Positions 6,348 through 8,140 of a stretch of 8,140 bases of DNA are shown piece by piece. This DNA is from Verrucomicrobiota bacterium (GTDB lineage Bacteria > Chlamydiota > Chlamydiia > Chlamydiales > FEN-1388). Where the stretch lies: contig JAFEGS010000034.1 of NCBI GenBank assembly GCA_018239705.1, positions 1 to 8,140 on the forward strand. The letters are read 5' to 3'. How positions within the stretch are numbered: the first letter of the stretch is position 1; each line of letters starts with the position of its first letter. The notes below the pieces were generated by a model. That model worked only from the letters and a program-made list of their open reading frames with translations. It was not told the origin of the DNA and searched no databases. Position numbers and translations under genes: made by a program.

Positions 6348-6869
6348 TCACCGGTGTGCGTCCAGTAACACAAAGAGTATTCTACATACGTGATCTGTAT
6401 GATTACTCCAGGCATGGTTGCTTCCACAGTCGACAATAACATCGCCCGACTTTAGTTTCGTTTGATCTTTATCGAGGATTAACGTTACTTCACCTTCTAA
6501 AACTACAGCGTAAATAAGGCAGTCGACCTTATGCATTAACGGATGCTTCATCAGCTTTTGCTCGGCTGAAATTTTTTGGTTGTTGAGTAAAATTTCATCT
6601 AAGCGATGGATGTAGCGCGAGTCTGGGGGGATATCACAAATGCGCAGAATAGTCCCATTTTTTGATGGTAAAAAGGGGATCCCCGATAGTGTGGGATCCC
6701 CTGTGTCTTCAAGCGCGGGCGCTGTTTTGCTTGTTGCCCATATGTTAATAGAGGCAGCCTCTTGTACACCCGTTATAAAATGATCTATATCTTTCGCGTT
6801 GCTGTCTTCCACGATAGTGGATTGATTGTCTGTATCTTGTGCAATAACAACTCTGCGAACAGGTTTCAT
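6348..6869 (-). CDS. Cupin-domain protein coupled to the sialidase gene
   Basis: 173 residues. The C-terminal part (about 108-170) is a single cupin_2 barrel. Motif 1 is in MHKVDCLIYAVVLEGEV (112-128) and motif 2 in SGDVIVDCGSNHAWSN (141-156), followed by ILFVLLDA. His113, Glu127 and His152 are the likely metal or ligand positions, though the usual second His of motif 1 is not obvious. The N-terminal 100 residues begin RRVVIAQD, as in a group of small cupins often annotated only as cupin-domain proteins. No substrate can be deduced. The ATG overlaps the sialidase stop as ATGA and has no Shine-Dalgarno sequence, so it is probably translated by coupling. It is the last gene of a two-gene operon. 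Confidence 0.88.
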   Translation of the reverse strand: MKPVRRVVIAQDTDNQSTIVEDSNAKDIDHFITGVQEAASINIWATSKTAPALEDTGDPTLSGIPFLPSKNGTILRICDIPPDSRYIHRLDEILLNNQKISAEQKLMKHPLMHKVDCLIYAVVLEGEVTLILDKDQTKLKSGDVIVDCGSNHAWSNHTDHVCRILFVLLDAHR

Positions 6870-7906
6870 ATTTTGAGCACCAGATGTTTAATATTTTTTT
6901 CGTGACTTTCATTATGCCAGAAGGAATAGATCGCATGAATCTTTCCATCATTGGCAAGAAGGAGTGCGGGTTGAGAAAAACTCCCTTTTCCCGTCTCTAA
7001 ATCCATAAATTTCTCCCAGTTTACACCGTTATCTGACGAGACGAGGAGCGAAAGGGGAGATCTGCCCTTAGTGCAGGGGTTTGCCGCCATGAGGAGCCGG
7101 CCGTCAGGTAGGCAAACGACGTCAACACCGGTATCGGGATTTTCCACATTGATCGGCGTTGCGACCGAGACCTTCTTTGTCGCAAGGTCAAAGGTCGCGT
7201 GCATGACGCGCCTATTCTCTTCTTGCTTTTGTCGATTTCGAAGAAAAATATGAACGGTCTTGTCCTTTGTCTGTACGAGGCAAGGCTCTGTCATCTGTTC
7301 AGTAGCATCTTCGCGTACGATAGGGTCATAGGTTGTCCAGTTCTTCCCCTCATCAGCTGTGTGCAAGAGTACAGCGCGATGATTTTCATTATCAAGGGGA
7401 ACAGAAGAGGGCACAAGCCAGCTTGTATCGCTAAGAATAAGTGGTGAGCATTTACTTGCCCCTGTAATGCCTTGTGGCAGTATGGTATCCTCTGACCAGT
7501 TTTTCCCTTCATCGCTCGAATGGATCATACAGTAGGTAAAGCTGCGCTTGTATCGATGCGTGTCACCACCTTCGGGATAGTAACTTCTAAAAAAGAGGGC
7601 GAGATTGCCGTCAGCCTTTTTTACAAAAACAGGGTTCCAGACATTCTGCCCTTCGTACTTTCGAACCAGCTCGGGCTGTTGCCATTTTCCGGATGTGTTG
7701 CGCGCGATCCAAAGAGCGGTATTTCCCTTTACAGATCCTTCTGCGCCATACCAGGCAGCGAGAATGTCTCCAGAGGCAGTCTCCACAAGAGAGCCTGTTT
7801 TGCAGTTGTGCTGTACTTGTGACGGCCACAGTTTATGCTCTGCAAGTACGGGAGTTGGATTTTGTATTTCTATCCGTTGAGAATGATCTGTATCTAGATT
7901 TATCAT
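6866..7906 (-). CDS. Sialidase-family BNR/Asp-box glycosidase-like protein
   Basis: 346 residues from the chosen ATG. This start has AAGGA (7918-7914) 7 nt before it; a 14-residue longer frame would begin with TTG at 7948 and lacks such a site. The sequence fits the BNR_2 (exo-alpha-sialidase-like) six-bladed propeller. Asp-boxes S/T-x-D-x-G-x-x-W occur at 130-137 (SSDEGKNW), 183-190 (TADEGKNW) and 290-297 (SSDNGVNW). Other family landmarks are GDILAAWYGA (46-55), NPVFVKKADGNLALFF (91-106), ENPDTGVDVVCLPDGRLL (255-272) and GRSPLSLLVS (281-290). I cannot confidently place the arginine triad of classical sialidases, so sialic acid specificity is unproven. There is no Sec signal peptide, implying a cytoplasmic location or non-Sec export. 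It is the first gene of an operon with the cupin. Confidence 0.87.
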   Translation of the reverse strand: MINLDTDHSQRIEIQNPTPVLAEHKLWPSQVQHNCKTGSLVETASGDILAAWYGAEGSVKGNTALWIARNTSGKWQQPELVRKYEGQNVWNPVFVKKADGNLALFFRSYYPEGGDTHRYKRSFTYCMIHSSDEGKNWSEDTILPQGITGASKCSPLILSDTSWLVPSSVPLDNENHRAVLLHTADEGKNWTTYDPIVREDATEQMTEPCLVQTKDKTVHIFLRNRQKQEENRRVMHATFDLATKKVSVATPINVENPDTGVDVVCLPDGRLLMAANPCTKGRSPLSLLVSSDNGVNWEKFMDLETGKGSFSQPALLLANDGKIHAIYSFWHNESHEKNIKHLVLKI

Positions 7907-7912
7907 ATTATT

Positions 7913-7920
7913 ATCCTTTT
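7913..7920 (-). promoter_or_regulatory. Shine-Dalgarno site fixing the sialidase start
   Basis: The minus strand reads AAAAGGAT followed by six bases and then the ATG at 7906. It is among the clearest ribosome sites in the window and decides between this start and the upstream TTG at 7948. Confidence 0.7.
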
Positions 7921-7929
7921 GTTTTCTGT

Positions 7930-8009
7930 AATATAGTAGCGAAAACAAATGATTAAAAACAGGTAATTTCAGTCTAAAAATATTTATTGTAGGCCCATCT
8001 GGGGGTCAA
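7930..8009 (-). promoter_or_regulatory. Candidate promoter elements upstream of the sialidase gene
   Basis: There are two alternatives. TTGACC (8009-8004) is followed after 17 bp by TAAATA (7986-7981), a good -35 with a poor -10. TATATT (7935-7930) is a fair -10 about 23 nt before the ATG, without a clear -35. No coding region is seen in 7907-8140: it holds these elements, the Shine-Dalgarno site and the repeat array. Confidence 0.22.
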
Positions 8010-8075
8010 TCGATGAGGGTACAATTTCGTTGATTTATTTTCTACATGCTTGCCATAGTGGGGTGCGTTGGTTCA

Positions 8076-8140
8076 AACGACAAACGACCAAAACGACAAA
8101 GGACACAAAAGACGAAAACGACGAAAAGGACTTAAACGAC
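8076..8140 (+). repeat. Array of 9-bp units, consensus AACGACNNN (copy B), running off the window
   Basis: Units start at 8076, 8083, 8092, 8099 (AAGGAC), 8108 (AAAGAC), 8117, 8126 (AAGGAC) and 8135. Steps are 7, 9, 7, 9, 9, 9 and 9 bp. The array reaches the last base of the window, so its full length is unknown. It has the same unit, period and orientation as the array at 3021-3090, and likewise lies upstream (170 bp or more) of a leftward gene, here the sialidase. Mutations fall mostly in the first C of CGAC, while GAC is kept in all eight units. No frame across it looks coding. Confidence 0.8.

Noticed and set aside
7907..7948. 14-residue N-terminal extension of the sialidase starting at TTG 7948
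   Set aside because: It uses a rare start without a Shine-Dalgarno site, whereas the ATG at 7906 has AAGGA at proper spacing.
7071..7956. Several rightward frames of 60-100 residues opposite the sialidase
   Set aside because: They are shadows of the sialidase gene, lack Shine-Dalgarno sequences and have no recognisable family features.
8076..8140. Minus-strand GTCGTT runs resemble the CpG motif known to stimulate human TLR9
   Set aside because: The resemblance is real at hexamer level but probably coincidental; nothing in the sequence links it to immune sensing.

Overview
The window looks like chromosomal DNA from a Gram-negative, diderm bacterium. A complete mlaE-mlaF-mlaD operon (outer-membrane lipid transport) sits next to a eukaryotic-type Ser/Thr kinase fused to a Pro/Glu-rich linker. 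That mix, the long C-terminal extension of the MlaD protein and the weak Shine-Dalgarno sequences would fit an environmental member of the Chlamydiota (Waddlia/Parachlamydia-like). This assignment is inference from gene content, since no phylogenetic marker is present. I see no mobile element, tRNA, rRNA or CRISPR array.

Layout. From the left edge to 1018 (+) there is the 3' part of an unrecognised gene whose reading frame is open to the first base. It converges with, and overlaps by 23 bp, a 643-residue kinase-domain protein read leftward (996-2927). Upstream of the kinase is a 178-bp gap with AT-rich DNA and an array of 9-bp units (AACGACNNN). Beyond it, also leftward, is the lipid-transport operon: mlaE (5493 to 4720), mlaF (4712 to 3930) and mlaD (3933 to 3106), packed with a 7-nt gap and then an ATGA overlap. 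Divergent from mlaE, after a 106-bp region holding a hexanucleotide microsatellite, is a DCC/DUF393 thiol-disulfide protein (5600-6010, +). It converges with a 72-residue DUF6356-like membrane protein (6042-6260, -) that has its own good promoter. Last comes a translationally coupled pair read leftward: a BNR/Asp-box sialidase-family protein (start at 7906) and a cupin (6348-6869). A second array of the same 9-bp unit lies upstream of the sialidase and runs off the right edge.

How the genes relate. MlaE (permease), MlaF (ATPase) and MlaD (MCE substrate-binding subunit) form one inner-membrane phospholipid transporter. The sialidase-like protein and cupin are evidently co-expressed, but their substrate is unknown. 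The kinase may be a signalling or effector protein. Its C-lobe motifs are intact, but its ATP-binding N-lobe looks altered.

The most unusual signal is the 9-bp-period AACGAC array. It occurs twice, in the same orientation, about 90-190 bp upstream of the start codons of two unrelated genes (kinase and sialidase). One copy also pairs with the end of mlaD to form a possible terminator.
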